A stretch of 50,458 nt of DNA from Streptomyces xanthophaeus (GTDB lineage: Bacteria; Actinomycetota; Actinomycetes; Streptomycetales; Streptomycetaceae), in assembly GCF_000725805.1 (NCBI RefSeq), contig NZ_JOFT01000043.1, positions 1-50,458 of the forward strand, written 5' to 3'. A program made the position numbers and the translations under genes. Shown one piece after another: positions 15,365-22,536 of this stretch (its first letter is position 1; the number at the start of each line of letters is the position of its first letter). Under the pieces are notes generated by a model that did not search any database, was not told where the DNA came from, and saw only the letters and a list, made by a program, of their open reading frames with translations.

Positions 15365-15675
15365 GTCCACACGATGGCAAGCGCATCCGGACCGGGCCTG
15401 AGTACGGATGCTCAGATCGTGCTGCGGCGCGGCCTGAGTACCCGGGGCGGGACCGGTCCACCGTGCAAGGAGCCTGCTCCCGGGGCCTGTTGTGCACACG
15501 GGACTTGCCCTTACGCTCCCCCCAGCGGGCGACGGAGCAGGTCCGGGGCGCTGCGGAGGTCTTTCGTTCTCCTGCTGTACGGCGCGGTGTCACGAGCTGA
15601 TCCCCGTCCGGTACCCCGGGACCGCTGTCCTTGGGGCGCCCCCGACTCCCCCCTCACCCCCAGAGGTCGTCACCC
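15365..15675. promoter_or_regulatory. Divergent 311-bp intergenic region between the Ole-like operon and phospholipase C
   Basis: No gene is supported here. It must hold two divergent promoters. Next to the ketosynthase gene it has the direct repeat GGCCTGAGTAC at 15395-15405 and 15431-15441. An inverted repeat CTGAG-N8-CTCAG (15397-15414) overlaps the first copy, flanked by GCATCC (15383-15388) and GGATGC (15406-15411). Further right is a small palindrome GGAGC-CT-GCTCC near 15470. I found no PHO-box before the phospholipase. Confidence 0.5.
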
Positions 15676-17742
15676 ATGACAGAGCTGAACCGTCGCAGGT
15701 TCCTGCAGATCGCCGGCGGCACCGCGGCCGTCGCCATGCTGAACGAGAGCATCGCGCGGGCCGCCGCCATCCCGGCGGCGCAGGGCGGCACCGGAACGAT
15801 CCAGGACATCGAGCACGTCGTCGTCCTCATGCAGGAGAACCGTTCCTTCGACCACTACTTCGGGGCGATGAAGGGCGTGCGCGGCTTCGGTGACCCCCGG
15901 CCCGTGCTCCAGGACAACGGCAAGTCCGTCTTCCACCAGTCCAACGGGACGAAGGACATCCTCCCCTTCAACCCGCAGGTGGAAGACCTCGGGATGCAGT
16001 TCCTCACGGGCCTCAACCACGACTGGGCCGGCGGTCAGCAGGCCTACAACAAGGGCAAGTACGACAAGTGGGTGCCCGCCAAGACGGCCACGACCATGTC
16101 GTACATGACCCGGAACGACATCCCGTTCCACTACGCCCTCGCCGACGCCTTCACCGTGTGCGACGCCTACCACTGCTCCTTCATCGGAGCCACCGACCCC
16201 AACCGCTACTACATGTGGACGGGCTACACGGGCAACGACGGCACCGGTGGCGGCCCGGTCCTCGGCAACCAGGAGCTGGGCTACGGCTGGAAGACCTACC
16301 CGGAGCGGCTGGAATCGGCCGGGGTCTCCTGGAAGGTCTACCAGGACATCGGCGACGGCCTGAACGCGGCGGGCCACTGGGGCTGGATCAACGACGCCTT
16401 CCGCGGCAACTACGGCGACAACTCACTGCTGTACTTCAACACGTACCGCAACGCCCAGCCCGGCAGCCCCCTGTACGAGAAGGCCCGCACGGGCACGAAC
16501 GCCGCCGCGGGCGAGGGCTACTTCGACCGGCTGCGCGCCGACGTGGTGAACGGGACCCTCCCGCAGGTGTCCTGGATCACCGCCCCCGAGGCCTTCAGCG
16601 AGCACTCCAACTGGCCGACGAACTTCGGCGCCTGGTACATCTCTAAGGTCCTCGACGCGCTGACCGCGAACCCGGACGTGTGGGCGAAGACCGCCCTGTT
16701 CATCACCTACGACGAGAACGACGGCTTCTTCGACCACGTGGTCCCGCCGTACCCGCCCGCCTCCTCCGCCTGGGGCCTGTCCACGGCCGACGTCAAGGGC
16801 GACCTGTACGCGGGCGGCGTCTCCGGCTACGCGGCCGGCCCGTACGGCCTCGGCCCCCGCGTCCCCATGATCGTGGTCTCCCCGTGGAGCAAGGGCGGCT
16901 ACGTCTGCTCCGAGACCTTCGACCACACCTCGGTGATCCGCTTCATGGAGAAGCGCTTCGGGGTGCAGGAGCCCAACATCTCGCCGTGGCGCCGAGCCGT
17001 CTGCGGTGACCTGACCTCGGCCTTCGACTTCACCCGGGCCGACGCGGCGCCCGCCGCGCTGCCCTCCACGGCCGGATACGTGCCGCCGGACAAGAACCGC
17101 CACCCGTCCTACTATCCGACCGTGCCGGCCACGGGCACCCTCCCGAAGCAGGAGGCGGGCTCCAAGCCCACCCGGGCCCTGGGCTACCACCCGTACGTGG
17201 ACGGCAAGGCCACCGTCTCCACCGGCAAGTTCACCCTGACCTTCGCCAGCGGCCCCACCTTGGGCGCCCACTTCCACAGCACCTCCGGCAACCGCACGGA
17301 CGGTCCCTGGCCCTACACCGTCGAGGCGGGCAAGACCCTCTCGGACACCTGGAGCACCAGCAGCTCCACCGGCAACCAGATCGACCTCAGCGTCTGGGGC
17401 CCGAACGGGTTCCTGCGCACCTGGAAGGGCCCGGCGAAGAAGGCCGGCCCCGAGGTCACCGCCCGCCACGCGGCGGCCACCGGCAACCTGACGCTCAGCC
17501 TGACCAACTCCGGTGCGGCCGCGGTCAACCTCACGGTGACCAACGCCTACGGCGGCGCGGCCCAGACCTTCAAGGTCAACCCCGGCGCCACGGTGACCCA
17601 CACGGTCGACCTGCGCACGACAGGCCGCTGGTACGACGTCAAGGTCGTCTCCGACGCCGACGCCACCTTCCTGCGCCGCTTCGCCGGCCACGTGGAGACG
17701 GGCGCCCCGGGCGTCTCCGACCCCGCGATCAAGACCGTCTGA
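15676..17742 (+). CDS. Phosphocholine-specific phospholipase C, Tat-secreted
   Basis: A 688-residue exported enzyme. The N-terminus NRRRFLQIAGG is a twin-arginine signal ending near the AAA motif at about 35. The phosphoesterase domain (about 45-450) has the family signature HVVVLMQENRSFDHYFG and metal-site segments TYDENDGFFDHV and GPRVPMIVVSPWS. Residues about 500-688 form two beta-rich DUF756 repeats, the standard C-terminus of bacterial PLC (PlcH/PlcN group). It hydrolyses phosphatidylcholine or related lipids outside the cell, releasing phosphocholine and diacylglycerol. ATG 15676 keeps the Tat motif near the start; AGAGG lies about ten bases upstream. Confidence 0.93.
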   Translation: MTELNRRRFLQIAGGTAAVAMLNESIARAAAIPAAQGGTGTIQDIEHVVVLMQENRSFDHYFGAMKGVRGFGDPRPVLQDNGKSVFHQSNGTKDILPFNPQVEDLGMQFLTGLNHDWAGGQQAYNKGKYDKWVPAKTATTMSYMTRNDIPFHYALADAFTVCDAYHCSFIGATDPNRYYMWTGYTGNDGTGGGPVLGNQELGYGWKTYPERLESAGVSWKVYQDIGDGLNAAGHWGWINDAFRGNYGDNSLLYFNTYRNAQPGSPLYEKARTGTNAAAGEGYFDRLRADVVNGTLPQVSWITAPEAFSEHSNWPTNFGAWYISKVLDALTANPDVWAKTALFITYDENDGFFDHVVPPYPPASSAWGLSTADVKGDLYAGGVSGYAAGPYGLGPRVPMIVVSPWSKGGYVCSETFDHTSVIRFMEKRFGVQEPNISPWRRAVCGDLTSAFDFTRADAAPAALPSTAGYVPPDKNRHPSYYPTVPATGTLPKQEAGSKPTRALGYHPYVDGKATVSTGKFTLTFASGPTLGAHFHSTSGNRTDGPWPYTVEAGKTLSDTWSTSSSTGNQIDLSVWGPNGFLRTWKGPAKKAGPEVTARHAAATGNLTLSLTNSGAAAVNLTVTNAYGGAAQTFKVNPGATVTHTVDLRTTGRWYDVKVVSDADATFLRRFAGHVETGAPGVSDPAIKTV

Positions 17743-17784
17743 CCGCCCGAACGGGTGATCCCGCCCGCTTCTCCCGCCCGGGGG

Positions 17785-17802
17785 GTTAACGCTTGCGTTA
17801 AC
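17785..17802. promoter_or_regulatory. Palindromic operator of the HigBA toxin-antitoxin operon
   Basis: GTTAACGC-TT-GCGTTAAC is a perfect 8-bp inverted repeat with a 2-nt centre, ending nine bases before the toxin GTG. It overlaps a possible -10 (TAACTT, 17799-17804). Such symmetry fits the HTH antitoxin binding as a dimer to repress its own operon. Confidence 0.75.
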
Positions 17803-17811
17803 TTCCCGGGC

Positions 17812-18189
17812 GTGGCTCAATGGGAAGTAATCCTCGTGGGCGAGGTGGCGGAGTGGTTCGATGCGCTGGCCGAGACGGACTGGGACAGCGCCGAACAGGT
17901 GGAAGACGCGGTGGACGCGCTCGCGATGTTCGGGCCCACGCTCGGACGCCCGCTCGTCGACCGCATCAAGGGTGCGGAGCAGCACCACATGAAGGAACTC
18001 CGGCCGGGATCCTCGGGTGGCAGTGAGATCCGGATCCTGTTCGCATTCGATCCGGTTCGCCGCGCCGTGCTGCTCGTTGCGGGGGACAAGGCCGGGAACT
18101 GGCAGCGATGGTACGAAGTGAACATCCCGCTTGCCGAGAAGCGGTACGCGGCTCACGTCAGTGAGCTGGACACCAGGGAGTACGAATGA
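17812..18189 (+). CDS. higB: RelE/ParE-superfamily toxin (HigB-like)
   Basis: A 125-residue toxin of the HigB/Gp49 branch. Conserved features are the N-terminal WEVILV strand, the helix EWFDAL, GPTLGRPLVDRIKG, MKELRPGSSGGSEIRILFAFD and VLLVAGDKAGNW. These proteins are small ribonucleases that cut mRNA on the ribosome or inhibit replication. GTG 17812 matches the usual start of relatives and has no ribosome site, suggesting a leaderless message. The toxin precedes the antitoxin, the reverse of most TA systems but normal for HigBA. ATGA overlap couples it to higA. Confidence 0.9.
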   Translation: MAQWEVILVGEVAEWFDALAETDWDSAEQVEDAVDALAMFGPTLGRPLVDRIKGAEQHHMKELRPGSSGGSEIRILFAFDPVRRAVLLVAGDKAGNWQRWYEVNIPLAEKRYAAHVSELDTREYE

Positions 18190-18524
18190 GCGGTGTCGGT
18201 TGGGAGGAGGCCAAGCGTCAGGTGCGCGAGCGCCGGGTGGCTGCCGGGCTGCCGGTGCGGTCTCCGGCGGAGAAGCAGGCCGCGATGGACCGGCTCATGG
18301 CCGAGGTGCGGGCGTACAGGCTTGCCGAGATCCGGCAGGAACAGGCGCTCACCCAGAAGGACGTGGCCGACACGATGGGGGTGTCCGCCCCCCGGGTGTC
18401 GGCCATCGAGAACGGTGAGACCGACCGCACGGAGGTCGCGACCCTGCGCTCCTATGTGGAGGCGCTCGGCGGACGCCTGCGTGTGGTGGCCGACTTCGGC
18501 GACACCGAGTACACCGTGGCCTGA
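18186..18524 (+). CDS. higA: XRE-family antitoxin (HigA-like)
   Basis: A 112-residue protein. A helix-turn-helix is at about residues 55-78 (LTQKDVADTMGVSAPRVSAIENG). The C-terminal LGGRLRVVADFGD is typical of HigA-type antitoxins that shield the toxin and bind DNA. The ATG overlaps the toxin stop (ATGA). Together with the palindrome at 17785-17802 this forms a self-regulated TA module. The surroundings show no mobility genes. Confidence 0.92.
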   Translation: MSGVGWEEAKRQVRERRVAAGLPVRSPAEKQAAMDRLMAEVRAYRLAEIRQEQALTQKDVADTMGVSAPRVSAIENGETDRTEVATLRSYVEALGGRLRVVADFGDTEYTVA

Positions 18525-18622
18525 CGGTTGCGGCGGCTCGGTGTGATGGTAGGCCCGGTGGGCAGAACGTACGGCGGCGGAGCTTCCGCCACGCCACCGC
18601 CATCGCCACCGAGGGAGAACGT

Positions 18623-19378
18623 ATGGCCATCGCCCACCGCAGGATCGGTACCGGGCCCGTCCGTGTCATCGTGCTGCACGACTGGTTCGGGACCTCCGCC
18701 AATTGGGGTTCCGTGCTGGAGTACCTCGACCCCGAGGGCTTCTCCTACGCCTTCCTCGACTACCGCGGCTACGGCGGGCGCCGGGACGTCTCCGGCCGCT
18801 ACAGCGTTCCCGAGATCGCCGACGACGTCCTCGAACTCGCCGACGAGCTGGGCTGGGACACCTTCTCCCTGCTGGGCCACTCCATGGGCGGCAAGGCGGT
18901 GCAGCAGGTCCTCGTCCGGGCCCCCGAGCGCATCGAGAAGCTGATCGGGATCGCCCCCGTGCCGGCCGCGCCCTACGAGCTGGACGACGCGGCCCACGCC
19001 CTGTTCTACGGCGCCGCCGAGGACCCGGAGAAGCGCCGGACCATCCTCGACCTGGTCACCGGCAACCGCGCCAGCCGCCACTGGCTGGCCCGGATGGTCG
19101 CGCACTCCCTGGAGGTCTCCCGCCCCGAGGCCTTCGCCGCGTACCTCGCGAGCTGGCAGCCCCTCGACCTGTCCCAGGCCGTGAAGGGCAGCACCGTCCC
19201 GGTGCTGGTCCTGGTCGGCGAGCACGACCTCGCGCTCACCGCCGACGTGATGCGCGCCACCTGGCAGGCCTGGTACCCGAACTGTCGGGTCAAGACCCTC
19301 TCCGGCGCCGGCCACTACCTGCCGCACGAGGCCCCGGTCGCCTTCGCCACCGAGGTCGAGGCCTTCCTCCGGGCGTAG
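18623..19378 (+). CDS. Alpha/beta hydrolase
   Basis: A 251-residue single-domain hydrolase. The nucleophile elbow is GHSMGG (Ser87), the acid is in LVGEHDLAL and the His in GAGHYLPHE; HDWFGTSANWG supplies the oxyanion hole. Substrate unknown; it could be an esterase or lipase-like enzyme. The nucleophile is Ser, not the Asp of OleB-type haloalkane-dehalogenase-like enzymes, so it should not be taken as the missing OleB of the operon at 10-15 kb. ATG 18623 is preceded by GAGGGAG. It ends 13 nt before the hairpin shared with tRNA-His. Confidence 0.88.
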   Translation: MAIAHRRIGTGPVRVIVLHDWFGTSANWGSVLEYLDPEGFSYAFLDYRGYGGRRDVSGRYSVPEIADDVLELADELGWDTFSLLGHSMGGKAVQQVLVRAPERIEKLIGIAPVPAAPYELDDAAHALFYGAAEDPEKRRTILDLVTGNRASRHWLARMVAHSLEVSRPEAFAAYLASWQPLDLSQAVKGSTVPVLVLVGEHDLALTADVMRATWQAWYPNCRVKTLSGAGHYLPHEAPVAFATEVEAFLRA

Positions 19379-19384
19379 GGCACG

Positions 19385-19427
19385 AAAAAAGCCCCTGGGG
19401 CCGCGAGAGGACTCGCGGCCCCAGGGG
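19385..19427 (-). terminator. Strong intrinsic terminator after tRNA-His
   Basis: A perfect 16-bp stem at 19392-19407 and 19412-19427 (CCCCTGGGG...CCCCAGGGG) with an AGGA loop, followed on the minus strand by TTTTTT (19385-19390). This is a classic factor-independent terminator for the tRNA. On the plus strand the same stem could stop the hydrolase transcript, though without a U-tract. Confidence 0.9.
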
Positions 19428-19435
19428 ACCTACAG

Positions 19436-19508
19436 GGTGAGTGACGGGACTTGAACCCGCGGCCACCTGGACCACAACCAGGTGCTCTACCAACTGAGCT
19501 ACACCCAC
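19436..19508 (-). tRNA. tRNA-His (anticodon GTG)
   Basis: A full cloverleaf reads on the minus strand. The acceptor stem is GTGGGTG/CACTCAC with one G-T pair; the D-arm is GCTC...GAGC; the anticodon stem ACCTGG/CCAGGT holds loop TTGTGGT with anticodon GTG; the T-arm contains GGTTCAAGT. An encoded G at -1 (19509) faces C73, the hallmark of histidine tRNAs. CCA is not encoded. The strong terminator lies directly downstream. Confidence 0.97.
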
Positions 19509-19583
19509 CACGAAGGGCGGCGGACCACCCGTTCGATGTGCAAGCACAGCATAGCCGATCTGAGGGGTGGTCCCGCGACGCCT

Positions 19584-20429
19584 TTATCCGGCGGACCGGC
19601 TCCCGGCCAGGGCGGCGGCGAGCCGTGGGGTGACCCCGTCCGTACGGCGGGCGGCGCGTGCCACGGCCGCCGCGGCGAGGGCGCGGATCACGGGGTGCGG
19701 ACGGGTCCCGTCCCCGGACAGCTCCGGCTGGAACAGGGTGGCGAGGAAGAAGGGGTGGCCGGGCAGTTCCACGATGCGCACCTGCCCCTCCTCGTCGTGC
19801 CCCGACATCCGCAGCCCGCGAGCGGCGAGCGCCGGCAGGTGCCGGGGCGCGGGCCCGTAGGTGCAGTGGTAGTGCTCCACCGAGCGCTCCGCGCCGAGGG
19901 CGGACTCGGCGAGCGACCCGGCCTCGGCCCGGACGAGGCCCGAGTGCCCCACCAGCGAGCAGGCGAGCGGCGCGATCAGCAGGTCCTCGGCCCCCGGGTC
20001 CTGCTCGGCGTGCGCGGCCCCCGTCAGGCCGCAGACCGTGCGGGCGTACTCCAGCAGCGTGTGCTGGAAGCCGCCGCAGGTCCCGAGGAAGGGGATGCCC
20101 TCCTCCCGGGCCGTCCGGATCGCGGCCAGCGCCCCGGCCTCGCTGGCGTACGGGCTCCCGGGCAGCACCCACACCGCGTCGAAGCGGGCCAGGGCCCCGG
20201 AGGCGGCCTCGGCCGCGGCGTCGCCGGTCGGGATCCAGTACGCGTCGAGGACGAGTCCGTCGCGCGCGGCCAGGGCGTCGAGGAGCAGCGGGATCCGGGC
20301 GTGGGAGGTGACGTGCGGGGAGCGGTCGCCGACGAGGGCGATCCGCGCGATCGGTGCGGTGGGTGCGGTGGGTGCGGTGGGGGCGGTGGGGGCCGTGGAT
20401 GCGGCGCGTGCGGCGGGTGCGGTGGTCAT
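19584..20429 (-). CDS. CTP-synthase C-terminal-like class I amidotransferase-related protein
   Basis: A 281-residue protein related to the glutaminase half of CTP synthase; I recall it as CTP synthase C-terminal region-related (seleno)protein. The nucleophile elbow GTCGGFQHTLLEYAR (C118) is intact. The usual His-Pro-Glu of the triad reads FQPE (Q234, E236), so the catalytic His is replaced by Gln. There is no synthetase or ammonia-accepting domain, so its role is unknown. The N-terminus has five TAP repeats coded by a 9-bp tandem repeat (20353-20397). ATG 20429 has AGGA eight bases upstream. It diverges from the LysR gene. Confidence 0.78.
   Translation of the reverse strand: MTTAPAARAASTAPTAPTAPTAPTAPIARIALVGDRSPHVTSHARIPLLLDALAARDGLVLDAYWIPTGDAAAEAASGALARFDAVWVLPGSPYASEAGALAAIRTAREEGIPFLGTCGGFQHTLLEYARTVCGLTGAAHAEQDPGAEDLLIAPLACSLVGHSGLVRAEAGSLAESALGAERSVEHYHCTYGPAPRHLPALAARGLRMSGHDEEGQVRIVELPGHPFFLATLFQPELSGDGTRPHPVIRALAAAAVARAARRTDGVTPRLAAALAGSRSAG
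20353..20397. repeat. 9-bp tandem repeat (GGTGCGGTG, five copies)
   Basis: Three identical GGTGCGGTG units are followed by two variants (GGGGCGGTG and GGGGCCGTG). On the minus strand they encode Thr-Ala-Pro repeats at the N-terminus of the amidotransferase-like protein. Copy number is likely variable between strains. Confidence 0.8.
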
Positions 20430-20469
20430 GCGGATCATCCTGCGGCCGGGTCCCACTTCAGCACCAACG

Positions 20470-20496
20470 ATTGTTCCTGCATGATCCATAAGCAAT
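20470..20496. promoter_or_regulatory. Probable LysR-type binding region in the divergent promoter
   Basis: The 77-bp gap between the divergent genes contains ATTG-N19-CAAT, centred in the only AT-rich stretch. TTG..CAA inverted repeats of this kind are typical LysR-regulator boxes. It likely serves both autoregulation and control of the amidotransferase-like gene. Confidence 0.45.
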
Positions 20497-20506
20497 GCTG
20501 ATGGGC

Positions 20507-21403
20507 ATGGACCCGCACCTGCTCCGCACCTTCGTCGCCGTCGCCCGCCTGGCCTCCTTCTCCGGCGCGGCCCGGGAGCTCGGCTACACCCAGTCCGCGG
20601 TCTCCCAGCACATCGCCGCCCTGGAGGCGGACCTGCGGACCGAGCTGCTCACCCGGCGGCCGGTGACCCCGACCGCGGCCGGGGAGCGGCTGCTGGAACA
20701 CGCCGGGCCGCTGCTGCTGCGGCTCGACGCCGCGCGCGCCGACGTCCTGCGGCTGGCCGCCGCGCCGCCCGGCCGGGTCACGCTCGCGGTGTCCCCGCTC
20801 GCCGTCGGGCCCCGGCTGCTGGCGGCCCTCCCGGCGACCGGGGTCACGCTGCGGGTGCTGCCGCCCGCGCAGGTGCCCGCCGCCGTCGCCACCGGCGGCT
20901 GCGACCTCGGCCTGGCCGACGGTCCGGCCGCGCCCAGCGACCCGCTGAGGCTGCCCGACGTGGCCCCGCTCACCGTGACCGGCGTGGGTGAGCAGGAACT
21001 GGCCGTACTGCTGCCCGCCGGGCACCCCTTCGCCGGGCGGGCCGCCCTGCGGCTGGACGACCTCGCCGACGCGCGCTGGCTCGACGCCCCCGGAGTGGGC
21101 CTGCCGCTCGCCGGCCGCCCGTCGGCCCGTACCGCAGTGCGCTACGAAGGCACCGACGTGCACGGCCTGTGCGTTTTGGCCCTCGCCGGACACGGCCTCG
21201 TGCTGCTGCCGCGCCGCGTGGCCGAGTCCGCCGCCGCGGGGGCGGGGGCGGGGGCGGTCGGCGCGGCAGCAGCCGGGGTCGCCGTACCGCTGTCGGCGCC
21301 GCGCCTGGTGCACCGTACGGAACTGCTCGTGCCCGGCGCCCCGACCGGCGCGGCCACTGCCCTCGCCGCGCGCCTCACGGCAGGATCCCCGTATGACCAC
21401 TGA
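20507..21403 (+). CDS. LysR-family transcriptional regulator
   Basis: A 298-residue LTTR. The winged HTH is at about 2-60 (LLRTFVAVARLASFSGAARELGYTQSAVSQHIAALE), followed by a linker helix and a two-lobe periplasmic-binding-protein-like effector domain. The effector lobe has an Ala/Gly-rich low-complexity insert (AAAGAGAGAVGAAAAG). ATG 20507 (MDPHLL) fits the family; ATGs at 20495 and 20501 are in frame, but 20495 would fall inside the putative operator. Targets are probably the divergent amidotransferase-like gene and its own operon, which includes the overlapping M24 peptidase gene. The effector is unknown. Confidence 0.9.
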   Translation: MDPHLLRTFVAVARLASFSGAARELGYTQSAVSQHIAALEADLRTELLTRRPVTPTAAGERLLEHAGPLLLRLDAARADVLRLAAAPPGRVTLAVSPLAVGPRLLAALPATGVTLRVLPPAQVPAAVATGGCDLGLADGPAAPSDPLRLPDVAPLTVTGVGEQELAVLLPAGHPFAGRAALRLDDLADARWLDAPGVGLPLAGRPSARTAVRYEGTDVHGLCVLALAGHGLVLLPRRVAESAAAGAGAGAVGAAAAGVAVPLSAPRLVHRTELLVPGAPTGAATALAARLTAGSPYDH

Positions 21404-22517
21404 CCCCGCCCCCTTCACCGCGGCCGACTACGCCGCCCGGATGGCCGCCGCCGCCCGGAGCGCCGCCGACGCGGGACTGGCCGGCCTGCTCATCGCCCCA
21501 GGGCCCGACCTCACCCACCTCACCGGCTACCGGGTCACCGCCGACACCGAGCGGCTGACCCTGCTCGTGCTCGCCGCCGGGCAGGACCCCGTGCTCGTCG
21601 TGCCCGCGCTGGAGGCCCCCGACGCGGCCAAGGCCCCCGGCGCCGCCGCGCTCACCCTGCGGGACTGGGCCGACGGAGGGAACCCGTACGCGGCGGCCAC
21701 CCCCCTGCTCGACGCCGCCGGGCGCTTCGGGGTGAGCGACAACACCTGGGCCCTCCACCTCCTGGGCCTCCAGCGGGAGTTGCCCACCACCTCCTACGTG
21801 TCCCTGACCGACGCCCTGCCCATGCTGCGCGCCGTCAAGGACGAACGGGAGCTGGCCCGCCTCGCGGCGGCCGGGGAGGCGGCCGACGCCGCCTACGCGC
21901 AGGTCCTGCACCTGCCGTTCGCCGGACGCCGCGAGAGCGACGTCGCCGCCGACCTGGCCGCCCTGCTGCGCGCGCACGGCCACTCCCAGGTCGACTTCAC
22001 CGTCGTCGGCTCCGGGCCCAACGGCGCGAACCCGCACCACGAGGCCGGCGACCGGGTCATCGCGCACGGCGACATGGTGGTCCTCGACTTCGGCGGACTG
22101 TGGCACGGCTACGGCTCCGACATCTCCCGCACCGTGCACGTCGGGGAGCCGAGCGCCGAGGAACAGCGGGTCCACGACATCGTCCGCGAGGCCCAGCAGG
22201 CGGCGACCGCCGCGGTCCGGCCGGGCATCGCCTGCCAGGAGGTGGACCGGGTGGCCCGCGCGGTGATCACCGAGTTCGGCTACGGGGACCGCTTCATCCA
22301 CCGCACCGGCCACGGCATCGGCGTCACCACCCACGAGCCGCCGTACATGGTCGAGGGCGAGGAGCGGCCCCTGGTCCCCGGCATGTGCTTTTCCGTGGAG
22401 CCGGGCGTCTACCTGCCGGGCCGGTTCGGCGTCCGGATCGAGGACGTCGTGACCGTCACCGAGGACGGCGTGCGCCGCCTCAACAACGCCCCGAGGGAGC
22501 TGGCGGTCGTCGAGTAG
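21393..22517 (+). CDS. M24-family metallopeptidase (Xaa-Pro aminopeptidase-like)
   Basis: A 374-residue pita-bread-fold peptidase. The five metal ligands are visible: Asp in VVLDFGG, Asp in GYGSDISRT, His in HRTGHGIG, Glu in FSVEPGVY and Glu in RIEDVV. An N-terminal creatinase-like domain (about 1-140) precedes the catalytic domain, the usual two-domain arrangement. It probably removes N-terminal residues ahead of proline in cytoplasmic peptides. ATG 21393 overlaps the last 11 nt of the lysR gene and is preceded by AGGA, so the two are co-transcribed. Confidence 0.93.
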   Translation: MTTDPAPFTAADYAARMAAAARSAADAGLAGLLIAPGPDLTHLTGYRVTADTERLTLLVLAAGQDPVLVVPALEAPDAAKAPGAAALTLRDWADGGNPYAAATPLLDAAGRFGVSDNTWALHLLGLQRELPTTSYVSLTDALPMLRAVKDERELARLAAAGEAADAAYAQVLHLPFAGRRESDVAADLAALLRAHGHSQVDFTVVGSGPNGANPHHEAGDRVIAHGDMVVLDFGGLWHGYGSDISRTVHVGEPSAEEQRVHDIVREAQQAATAAVRPGIACQEVDRVARAVITEFGYGDRFIHRTGHGIGVTTHEPPYMVEGEERPLVPGMCFSVEPGVYLPGRFGVRIEDVVTVTEDGVRRLNNAPRELAVVE

Positions 22518-22536
22518 GCCCCCGGACGCGGCGCAC

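Noticed and set aside
18623..19378. Alpha/beta hydrolase as the missing OleB of the Ole-like operon
   Set aside because: Its nucleophile is Ser in GHSMGG, while OleB is haloalkane-dehalogenase-like with Asp. It is also 3 kb away on the other strand, behind unrelated genes.
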